Assembly: GCA_937879855.1 (NCBI GenBank)
Contig: CALFMO010000043.1
Coordinates: 124,001 to 188,000, forward strand
DNA length: 64,000 bases
Reading direction: 5' to 3'
Origin: an uncultured Acidobacteriaceae bacterium
GTDB taxonomy: Bacteria > Acidobacteriota > Terriglobia > Terriglobales > Acidobacteriaceae
Shown: positions 7,639 to 15,107 of the stretch, one piece after another
Numbering within the stretch: position 1 is the stretch's first letter
How the letters are laid out: each line of letters opens with the position of its first letter
Notes under the pieces: model-generated
Seen by the model: the letters and a program-made list of their open reading frames with translations, nothing else
Database searches by the model: none
What the model was told of the DNA's origin: nothing
Translations under genes and position numbers: made by a program

Positions 7639-7980
7639 GTGCCCGAACAAGCCCAGCTCCTACCCGGCACTCTCGATCTCCTGATCTTGCGCGCGGTCGC
7701 GCTCGGCCCACTCCACGGATACGGCATTCTCCTTCGCATCGGGCAGATTTCCGGCAACGCCCTGTTGATCGAACAAGGCGCGCTCTACCCTGGTCTGTTT
7801 CGACTGGTTCGTCAGGGGCTGCTCAAGACGAGCTGGGGCACCTCGGAAAACAATCGCCGGGCTAAGTTCTACGAACTCACGGCCGCAGGCCGCAAGCGTC
7901 TGCGGGAAGAGACAGCCAACTGGAATCGGCTTGTCGCGGCCATCGCTTCGGCGCTGTCTGTTCAACCGGAGGAAGTATGA
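7639..7980 (+). CDS. PadR-family transcriptional regulator
   Basis: A 113-residue winged-helix repressor. The N-terminus PEQAQLLPGTLDLLILRAV, then LGPLHGYGILLRI, QGALYPGLFRL and the wing segment KFYELTAAGRKRL, match the PadR DNA-binding domain. The protein is of the short PadR-s2 type with no separate effector domain. The start is a GTG at 7639 preceded by GGAGGG. It overlaps the giant permease gene by 4 bases (ATGA), the standard PadR-permease pairing in Acidobacteria. Its promoter carries a dyad likely to be its own operator. Confidence 0.93.
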   Translation: MPEQAQLLPGTLDLLILRAVALGPLHGYGILLRIGQISGNALLIEQGALYPGLFRLVRQGLLKTSWGTSENNRRAKFYELTAAGRKRLREETANWNRLVAAIASALSVQPEEV

Positions 7981-10631
7981 AGCTCTTCGCCTCACTTCGT
8001 CTCCGCCTCGCAGCGCTCTTCCAGCGTTCGCAGATCAATGCCGAAATCGAAGAGGAACTGCGCTCGCACATCGAGCACCGCGCGGATGATCTGGAGCGTT
8101 CCGGCCTGGATCACGCCGAGGCCTTACGTCGCGCCCGTATCGAATTCGGTGGCAGTGAAAAATACAAAGAGGAGTGCCACGAAGCTCTTGGTGGGAATCT
8201 CATCGATAGTTTTCTGCAGGATGTACGCCTGGCTTTCCGCGTTCTGCGCAAGTCTCCCGGATTCGCCTTCGCGGCTATCTTCACGCTCGCACTCGCAATC
8301 GGCGCCAACGCCGTGGTCTTCGGGATCATGGACGGGCTAATCCTGCGCCCGCTCAATGTCCCTCAGTCGGAGAGTCTCTACGGAACCGAATATGGAGACT
8401 ATTCCGGGTTTCAGTCGTATCCCAACTATATCGACCTGCGCGATCGCAACCGCAGTTTTGAAGATCTGGCAGCGTTTAATTTCGTCTTCGTGGGGTTGGA
8501 CACGGGCAATAATCCGTCCCTGGCGACGGGTTACGCAACGAGTGGTAACTACTTCGACGTACTAAGGCTTCAGCCATACCTCGGTCGTTTCTTTCACAGC
8601 AGCGATGAGCACGGCCGGAACAGCGCACCCTACGTCGTCCTCACCTACGGATATTGGCACAGCCGTTTCCAGGACGATCGAAGCGTATTAGGCCGTGAGA
8701 TTCAGCTAGACAAGCATGCTTTCACCATTATCGGTGTAGCGCCGCCAGACTTTCGCGGGACCGTGTTGTTTATCTCCCCCGATTTCTTTATGCCGATCGT
8801 CAACCAGGAACAGGTTGCCCCGGGAAATGTCCTGGATGCGCGTGGAAACATGCGCGGAGTTTTCGAAACGTTCGGACATCTCAGGCCAGGAGTGACTCCG
8901 GCCAAGGCCACTGCCGATGTGAACGCTGTCGGTGCGTCTCTCGCCAAGACCTATTCCAAAGAGGTGAGCCATAAGGACTCGACGCTATCGCGCCAAGGCC
9001 TCACCTCGTTTAGTGGAGCGGCCCGGGCTTTTGTTGCCGGACTGATGCTGCTCGCGGGATTGATTCTGCTGGCGGCATGCGCCAACCTCGGCAGCCTGTT
9101 TGGGGCTCACGCCGCCGACCGTGCGCGCGAAGTGGCTCTTCGCCTCGCGCTTGGTTCGAGCCGCAACCGCATTCTGCGGCAATTGCTGACCGAAGCGATG
9201 CTGATTTCGCTGGCTGGCGGTACGCTCGGCGTGATGGGCAGTGTGGCTCTATTGCGTAGGTTGAGTATGTGGCAGCCTTTCGCCGGAGCGCCTGTACATA
9301 TCCCAGTTAGCCCGGACGCGAAAATCTACTTGGTTGCTTTAGTTTTGGCGATCGTAAGCGGTTTTTTGTTCGGGATCGTTCCGGTGCGCCAGGTCCTGAA
9401 GGCTAATCCCTACGAGATCGTCAAAGCGGGACCGACCGGAAAAGTAGGACATCGGTTGACAGTGCGCGACGCACTGCTTGTCGTTCAGATTGCGATTTGT
9501 GCTGTTCTCGTTACGTCGTCGATGGTGGCCGTGCGTGGACTGCTGCGCTCACTGCACAGCAACTTCGGGTTTGAGCCGCACAACGCGATGCTGGTCGGGA
9601 CAAACCTGACCATGGCCGGCTACAGTGCCGACAAAGTCCCCCCCATGCAAAAGCGCATGATCGATGCGATGGAAACGATTCCGGGCATAGAGCGAGTGGG
9701 TTTCGTAAATAATTACCCGCCGTTGGTCTATGCCTCCGGCAGCAGGGCGAATGTTTTCAAGAATGAAACCACAGAATTGAGGCAATCGAACATCGCCGCG
9801 ATGCCTTACAGATACGAAGTATCTCCTGGGTACTTCAATGCCGCCGCCACCAGCTTATTGGCAGGCAGGACTTTCACTTGGCACGACGACACGAGCGCGC
9901 CACCCGTTGCAGTTATAAACCCTGATTTAGCGGGCAAGCTATTCGGCTCAGTAATTAATGCGGTCGGCGGATATTACAGGATGCAAGACGGAACCCGCGT
10001 CCAGGTCGTGGGCGTCGTAGAAAATGGAAAATATTTGAGCGTCACTGAAGATCAACAGCCGGCGATGTTTCTGTCTGCGCTGCAATCGCCTTCCAGCGCG
10101 GCCTATCTCGTGGTGCGCTCCCGCCGCGATCCGCAAGAACTCGGCGCAGCCATCAGGAGCAAAATGCGCGAGCTTGATGCCGGCCTGCCCGTCACTACCG
10201 ACACCTGGAGCGGCATGCTGAGTGTGGTTCTGTTTCCTTCGCGAGTAGCCACGGCGTCGCTGGGCGTGCTGGGCATGATGGGAGCAGTCCTTTCGATTAC
10301 TGGTATTTTCGGAATGGCTGCGTATTCGGTCAACAAGCGGCTTCGGGAGTTGGGAATCCGCGTCGCCCTTGGCGCGCAGCGGGCAGAGGTGTTGCAGGCG
10401 GCGCTGGGACGGGCGTTCAAGTTGCTGGCATTTGGCTCGGCTGCGGGATTACTCCTCGGAATCTTGGCCAGCCGCGTGCTGGCTTTCATTGTGTATCAGG
10501 CAACTCCGCGAGATCCCCTGGTCCTGGGCGGGGTTGTCGTGGCGATGGCACTGCTCGGGCTGATCGCTACGTGGATTCCCGCACAACGGGCGCTGTCGGT
10601 GGATCCCATGATTCTGCTGCACGAAGAGTGA
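7977..10631 (+). CDS. Large MacB/FtsX-type ABC permease (acidobacterial ADOP family)
   Basis: An 884-residue inner-membrane protein. The N-terminal ~80 residues form the cytosolic ADOP leader (IEEELRSHIEHRADDLERSGL). Next come a transmembrane helix (GFAFAAIFTLALAIGANAVVFG), a MacB-like periplasmic domain, a three-helix FtsX block around residues 340-470, a second periplasmic domain and a final FtsX block (about 750-880) ending in DPMILLHEE. This is a duplicated permease without an ATPase gene beside it, as usual for these 'orphan' permeases. The substrate is unknown; MacB relatives export peptides, lipids or drugs by mechanotransmission. It is translationally coupled to padR. Confidence 0.92.
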   Translation: MKLFASLRLRLAALFQRSQINAEIEEELRSHIEHRADDLERSGLDHAEALRRARIEFGGSEKYKEECHEALGGNLIDSFLQDVRLAFRVLRKSPGFAFAAIFTLALAIGANAVVFGIMDGLILRPLNVPQSESLYGTEYGDYSGFQSYPNYIDLRDRNRSFEDLAAFNFVFVGLDTGNNPSLATGYATSGNYFDVLRLQPYLGRFFHSSDEHGRNSAPYVVLTYGYWHSRFQDDRSVLGREIQLDKHAFTIIGVAPPDFRGTVLFISPDFFMPIVNQEQVAPGNVLDARGNMRGVFETFGHLRPGVTPAKATADVNAVGASLAKTYSKEVSHKDSTLSRQGLTSFSGAARAFVAGLMLLAGLILLAACANLGSLFGAHAADRAREVALRLALGSSRNRILRQLLTEAMLISLAGGTLGVMGSVALLRRLSMWQPFAGAPVHIPVSPDAKIYLVALVLAIVSGFLFGIVPVRQVLKANPYEIVKAGPTGKVGHRLTVRDALLVVQIAICAVLVTSSMVAVRGLLRSLHSNFGFEPHNAMLVGTNLTMAGYSADKVPPMQKRMIDAMETIPGIERVGFVNNYPPLVYASGSRANVFKNETTELRQSNIAAMPYRYEVSPGYFNAAATSLLAGRTFTWHDDTSAPPVAVINPDLAGKLFGSVINAVGGYYRMQDGTRVQVVGVVENGKYLSVTEDQQPAMFLSALQSPSSAAYLVVRSRRDPQELGAAIRSKMRELDAGLPVTTDTWSGMLSVVLFPSRVATASLGVLGMMGAVLSITGIFGMAAYSVNKRLRELGIRVALGAQRAEVLQAALGRAFKLLAFGSAAGLLLGILASRVLAFIVYQATPRDPLVLGGVVVAMALLGLIATWIPAQRALSVDPMILLHEE

Positions 10632-10719
10632 GGACCCTGCCTGCTGTCCCGACGTTGCCATTCGCCAGATTAAATCTTTTGTTGCATCCAGCCGATAGAT
10701 CTCCCAGGAGACCTTCGGC

Positions 10720-12552
10720 ATGTTGCTATGGTTCTGGATTCCCTTGGGAGCGTTGGTCCTGCTGGCCCTCTACCAGCAGTTACGGATTTACCAGATCCAT
10801 CGCGAAGCAAAGAGCAAAGAAGAGCTGTTCCAGATCGTCACCGAGAATGCAGCCGACATGATTGCTCTGGTCGACGTGAGCGGGCGGCGGCTATACAACA
10901 GTCCGGCCTACCAGAGAATCCTGGGTTACACGCCAACCGAACTGGGCGAGACTTCCTCGTTCGAGCAAATCCATCCCGATGATCGCTATCGGGTTCTCGA
11001 GGCGGCGAGAGAAGCGCGGGAAACGGGCGTTGGAAAGCAACTGGACTACCGCATTAAGCACAAGGACGGCACGTGGCGTGTTTTGGAGTCGGTGGCGAGC
11101 ACCATCCGCGACGACAAAGGCGAAGTCGCGAAGCTTGTGATTGTGAACCGCGATATTACCGAGCGCAAGCGGGCGGAGGAGCAACTCGAACACAACTTGT
11201 TTCACGATCCGCTCACTGGACTGCCCAACCGCCGGATGTTTCTGGATCGGCTGCAAAGCTCGTTTGTGCAAACTCGGCGCGATGCGGCAAGGCCGCACAC
11301 CTTGCTATTGATAAACGTAGATCGCTTCAAGGTCTTTAACGAAACCATGGGCACCGCAGCCGGCGACCAGATCCTGCAGGAAATAGGCCGACGGCTCGGA
11401 GCACACCTACAGCAGGACGAGACAATCACCCGCCGCGAGAACGCCGCAGATGTTGCACTGTTCCGGCTGGGAGGAGATGAGTTCACGATTCTACTCGACG
11501 CGCTGGGCGATCCCAGCGATGCCATGCGCGTGGCGCAGAGACTGCAGGCCCGCGTGGCCGATCCATTCCTGGTCGCTACGCACGAAGTGCGGGTTTCGCT
11601 CAGCGTCGGGATTGCGCTCAGCGCGCCCACGCATGAGCGATCGGAAGACTTGTTGAAGGATTCCGACGTGGCCATGCGCCGCGCCAAGGCATTGGGCGGA
11701 TCCCGCTGCGAGCTCTTTGATGAAGGCATGCACACCCGTGCCGTCGGCAGGCTAAAACTGGAATCGGACTTGCGCGCCGCTATGGCTCAGCGCCAGTTTC
11801 GCGTTTTTTACCAACCTGTTCTCCAGTTGGCCACCCGGCGCATCGTGAGTTTCGAGTCCCTGTTGCGCTGGGATCATCCTTCGCAGGGACTGATTTCTCC
11901 TTACCGCTTCCTCGAAGCCGCCGAGGACTCAGGAATTCTAATCTCGATTGGGCACTGGTTGCTGTTGGAGGCCTGCAGGCAGTTGCGCGAGTGGCAGATG
12001 AACCGTTATTCCGAGCAGCCGGTCAACATCACCGTCAACGTATCCGCACGGCAGTTTGCCGACCCCAGGCTCGCCAGCGACATTCAGAACGCTTTGCAAC
12101 AGACGGAAATCGAGCCTTCACGGTTGCAACTGGAAATGACGGAAAGTGTGGCCGCGGCCGATCCCAAGCTTACAATCAGCGTGCTCTCTCATCTCAAGCA
12201 TCTGGGAATTGGCGTGATCCTCGATAATTTCGGCACAGGAACGACTTCGCTCCGCGGCCTGCGGCAGTTTCCCGTGGACGCGCTGAAGATCGACCGCTCG
12301 TTGGTTCGCGAGATGCAAGCGGACCGATCCGCCGCCGACATTGTCGAACTCATCGCTGCCCTGGCGCACAAAATGAATATCAAAGCAATTGCCGAAGGCA
12401 TCGAGAGTGCCAGGCAAGTGGAGCGCCTGCTCGCGCTGGGATGCGAGTATGGACAAGGGTACTACTTCTCGCAACCGATGGACGCGAAAGCGGCGGAACA
12501 ATTCATGCTGCAGCAAGCAGCCCCGGCTCGCACCGAGGGAGCAGCGAAGTAG
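10720..12552 (+). CDS. Membrane-anchored PAS-GGDEF-EAL protein (cyclic-di-GMP metabolism)
   Basis: A 610-residue protein. One N-terminal membrane helix (residues 2-20) is followed by a PAS domain (about 35-155, ending RDITERKRAEEQL), a GGDEF domain (about 165-330) with intact GGDEF at the active site, and an EAL domain (about 345-600). The diguanylate cyclase inhibitory-site arginine is not in place: NAAD stands where RxxD is expected. In the EAL domain the signature is ESLLR, and the catalytic loop reads DNFGTG instead of DDFGTG, so one metal-binding aspartate is asparagine. The cyclase is probably active without product inhibition, and the phosphodiesterase may be impaired; both are inferences from motifs. 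Confidence 0.92.
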   Translation: MLLWFWIPLGALVLLALYQQLRIYQIHREAKSKEELFQIVTENAADMIALVDVSGRRLYNSPAYQRILGYTPTELGETSSFEQIHPDDRYRVLEAAREARETGVGKQLDYRIKHKDGTWRVLESVASTIRDDKGEVAKLVIVNRDITERKRAEEQLEHNLFHDPLTGLPNRRMFLDRLQSSFVQTRRDAARPHTLLLINVDRFKVFNETMGTAAGDQILQEIGRRLGAHLQQDETITRRENAADVALFRLGGDEFTILLDALGDPSDAMRVAQRLQARVADPFLVATHEVRVSLSVGIALSAPTHERSEDLLKDSDVAMRRAKALGGSRCELFDEGMHTRAVGRLKLESDLRAAMAQRQFRVFYQPVLQLATRRIVSFESLLRWDHPSQGLISPYRFLEAAEDSGILISIGHWLLLEACRQLREWQMNRYSEQPVNITVNVSARQFADPRLASDIQNALQQTEIEPSRLQLEMTESVAAADPKLTISVLSHLKHLGIGVILDNFGTGTTSLRGLRQFPVDALKIDRSLVREMQADRSAADIVELIAALAHKMNIKAIAEGIESARQVERLLALGCEYGQGYYFSQPMDAKAAEQFMLQQAAPARTEGAAK

Positions 12553-12737
12553 GGCCATCCAACAAAGTCAACTTGTGGATAGAGCCTTGCCCGGAGCGAA
12601 GAGAACCCAGGCTACGCACCGCCGGAAAATTACCTTACCCCGTTTCCTGGAGACACGATTCTCCCATACTCGCTGGCGCGGCTGAGGCGGTCGAACATCT
12701 GCCAGGCGTCGAGTGAGATTTTGGTGATGGCCTCTTC

Positions 12738-13568
12738 TCAGTCGCGTTCGTTGCGCAGAAACGCCGTCATCACACAAATCACGTAAGGACGGCCATCGAC
12801 GAAAACGATCCCAGAGTCGTTGCGCACGCCTTCCAGTTCGCCATCCTTGTTTGCGACCTTGAGGTCGGGAGGCAAATCGCGCGGAATATAGGAAGGCTTG
12901 TTCGTGCTCAGCATCTTGAAGAAGTCGGCAGTCGTTTCTTTGTTCAGCAGCTTGCCGTGATAGATGGCATCGAGCAACGTCATCATTTCACGCGGAGTGG
13001 AAATATTCTCCCGGCCCTCTTTCGCGGCTTGCAGATCCATCATCTTGCGGCGCAGGCGCGTGTGGGTGAGGCTGAGCGCATCGAGCATGGCATTTACATT
13101 CTGCATGCCAATGCGGTCGATGAGCACATTGGCGGCAGAGTTGTCGCTGACGGCGACCATCATCGTCGCCAGGTCGCGCAACGTAAGCCTCGTTATGCCG
13201 GGCGTAAGTCCTCCCGTGATGTTGCTGTCGGGAACAATGTCAGAGGATTGCACGGTGTACGAATCCGTGAGCTTGAGCTTGCCTTGCTGAGCTTGCAGGT
13301 ACAGGTTCGCCAGAATCGCGATCTTGATGGAGCTGGCCTGGGCGAAGATTTCGTCATCGTGCAGGAAGAAATGCTCGCCCGTTGTCAGGTCTTCGATTGA
13401 CACTCCCAGCACACCATCGAGATGCTGGTCGACCTCCTGAATTGCAGCCTCAAGTTTTTGCCAGAGAATTTTCTGCTTTCCGGGCGATGGCGCCGAGCTC
13501 TGGGCAAGGCACGTGGCCAGAAATAGCAAGCAACAGAAAAGATGTTTCGTGAGACACAATGTTTTCAC
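12738..13568 (-). pseudogene. Class A beta-lactamase-like serine hydrolase, C-terminus cut by in-frame TGA
   Basis: 276 codons with a signal peptide (about residues 1-22). SxxK is at Ser79-Lys82 (ASSIKI) and SDN at 141-143, with E-x-x-x-N at 184-188 in the omega loop and KDG in place of KTG near residue 235. These fit the class A beta-lactamase-like family. The TGA at 12738-12740 is followed in the same frame by codons reading EEAITKISLDAWQMFDRLSR and on to a TAA at 12630-12632. That is the expected C-terminal helix of class A enzymes (typically xEEAI...ISxxAWxxFDRL). The gene therefore seems to have a recent nonsense mutation removing about 35 residues, or a sequencing error. It is probably co-transcribed with the VOC gene upstream. 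Confidence 0.75.
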
Positions 13569-13605
13569 GGCAGGGATTGTAGCAGCAGCCTTAGCGCCTT
13601 CTGTG

Positions 13606-13980
13606 CTAGCCGGCCTGGCCGATTAGCAAGCAATACCCGTTAGGATCGTCTACGCGGATTTCTCCTTTGGGCATGTAATCAGGATATTTAATTGGCGATA
13701 CTTTCACGCCACTAGCCACTAGGTGTTCGCGCAATGCGATCAGATCGGGCGAGTAGAGATAGAACAGAACGGCCTGCTGGCCAGCGATGACTGGTTCGGC
13801 GGCGCGCGCGAACATCAAATCGGCCTGATCGCAGCCGAGGTGCACCCACTGCAATTCGCCCGAGTGATTCCGCAGGCTACCGCGAACCTCCATTCCGAGC
13901 AACTTATAGAAATCGACCGCCCGCTGCACGTCTGCGGCATGCGCCATCGGGATAAGGCCTGTTACGCCGGGTTTGACCAT
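13606..13980 (-). CDS. VOC-family (glyoxalase/bleomycin-resistance fold) protein
   Basis: A 124-residue protein with the beta-alpha-beta-beta-beta VOC pattern: GLIPMAHAADVQRAVDFYKLLG at the start, LQWVHLGCDQADLMFARA, then VLFYLYSPDLIALREHL and IRVDDPNGYCLLIGQ. The terminal DPNGY is a common family motif. The fold covers glyoxalases, dioxygenases and drug-binding proteins; the metal ligands are not clear enough to assign a reaction. It follows the galT-like gene with 3 bases between, so both are one transcript. What the two do together is unknown. Confidence 0.85.
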   Translation of the reverse strand: MVKPGVTGLIPMAHAADVQRAVDFYKLLGMEVRGSLRNHSGELQWVHLGCDQADLMFARAAEPVIAGQQAVLFYLYSPDLIALREHLVASGVKVSPIKYPDYMPKGEIRVDDPNGYCLLIGQAG

Positions 13981-13983
13981 AGT

Positions 13984-14994
13984 TCAGCCATCGATTTTCG
14001 CCTCCCGCATTTGCTTTACCGCGGTCTCGGAACTGACCGGGGAGTAATACACTTCCTTGAAAGTGTACGATCGCGCCTTCGAGCCCAGGACGGGAAGAAT
14101 CTCGATGTGCCAGTGATAGTCGTCATCGATCGTTCTCCAATAGCCGAGATTTTTTGACGGGTGCAGGCTGCTGGGCGAGGTATGCAGTACGAGATGAAAT
14201 TCCTCGGTAATAGAACGCACGCGCTGCAACGTCCGGCGCACAAGAGCTGCGAGGTTCACGCGCAATCCCGGCTTGTTCAATCCAGTCCGTTCGAAGGAAG
14301 CGTCGTGGTTCCGCGGCATAATCCAGGTTTCATAAGGGACGCGCGGGGCGTAGGGACCAATTGCCAGATAGTCTCCGCGAGCCTCGATCACACGCTGCGC
14401 CTGTCGTTCCTCTTGCTGGATGATGTCGCAGAAGACGCAACGTTCCTTGCTCAGAAAGTATTCGCGGCCAGCGCGCAATTCGTAGAGCACACGCCGCGGC
14501 ACGAACATGGTTGCGGTGATTTGTGAGGTTGGATGACTGAATTCTTGTCCGGCGTTCTTGCCATAATCCTTAAAGAGGCTCACGTACTTGATCCGCGGAT
14601 CGCGCTTGAGGTCGAGGATGCGCTCCGCGGCCAGGCGCAGAAAGTGCGCGATCTCATCGTCGCTAGCGTTCCACAAATGCCGGTCGTGATGCGGGTTTTC
14701 GACCAGCACTTCATGCGCTCCCACGGAGTGCATGCGGTCATAAATGCCGTCGCCGCGGCGGCCAGGTTCGCCCTCAATCCGGTAAAGAGGCGTGGGATGG
14801 ACGACCGAGCGCGCCGACCAGGGAATGCCGGGCGCATTGGGGGATTTTGCAATCACTTGCTGGGGAGTCGCAGAGTTGTCGCAAAATCGGCAGGATAACT
14901 CGGGACGCGGCCCAGTTTCGGCAGGATCGTCGCCGGTAATGACCCAGGAACGGGTGATTGGATCCTTGCGGAGTTCCATAGGGAAGGAGAACAC
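13984..14994 (-). CDS. Galactose-1-phosphate uridylyltransferase-like protein with altered active site
   Basis: A 336-residue GalT/HIT-superfamily protein. It shows MELRKDPITRSWVI near the N-terminus, a zinc pair CRFC (35-38), a second CVFC pair, HEVLVENPHHDRH, and a C-terminal YHWHIEILP. GalT transfers UMP between glucose-1-P and galactose-1-P through a histidine in HPH. Here the motif is HPTSQ (His154-Pro155-Thr156), so the histidine corresponding to the nucleophile is threonine. The chemistry may therefore differ, for example another nucleotidyl or phosphorylase reaction, or the protein may be inactive. The start may be the GTG at 14994 or the ATG at 14979, which matches the family N-terminus better. 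Confidence 0.8.
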   Translation of the reverse strand: MFSFPMELRKDPITRSWVITGDDPAETGPRPELSCRFCDNSATPQQVIAKSPNAPGIPWSARSVVHPTPLYRIEGEPGRRGDGIYDRMHSVGAHEVLVENPHHDRHLWNASDDEIAHFLRLAAERILDLKRDPRIKYVSLFKDYGKNAGQEFSHPTSQITATMFVPRRVLYELRAGREYFLSKERCVFCDIIQQEERQAQRVIEARGDYLAIGPYAPRVPYETWIMPRNHDASFERTGLNKPGLRVNLAALVRRTLQRVRSITEEFHLVLHTSPSSLHPSKNLGYWRTIDDDYHWHIEILPVLGSKARSYTFKEVYYSPVSSETAVKQMREAKIDG

Positions 14995-15080
14995 CGGAAT
15001 CCGATCGGAGTCAACCGATTTAGTGGCCGTAGTTTCTCGCAGGCGGACGTGAAATGCGGCAGAAGAACCACAGCGCGCTT

Positions 15081-15089
15081 TGCTATAAT
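15081..15089 (+). promoter_or_regulatory. Extended -10 promoter element before mutS
   Basis: TGCTATAAT at 15081-15089 is a perfect extended -10 (TGn-TATAAT) 18 bases before the mutS start. No convincing -35 lies at 17 bases, as is common with extended -10 promoters. A leader this short would leave little room for a ribosome site. Confidence 0.5.
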
Positions 15090-15107
15090 CCGCCGAAGCC
15101 CGCCCAG

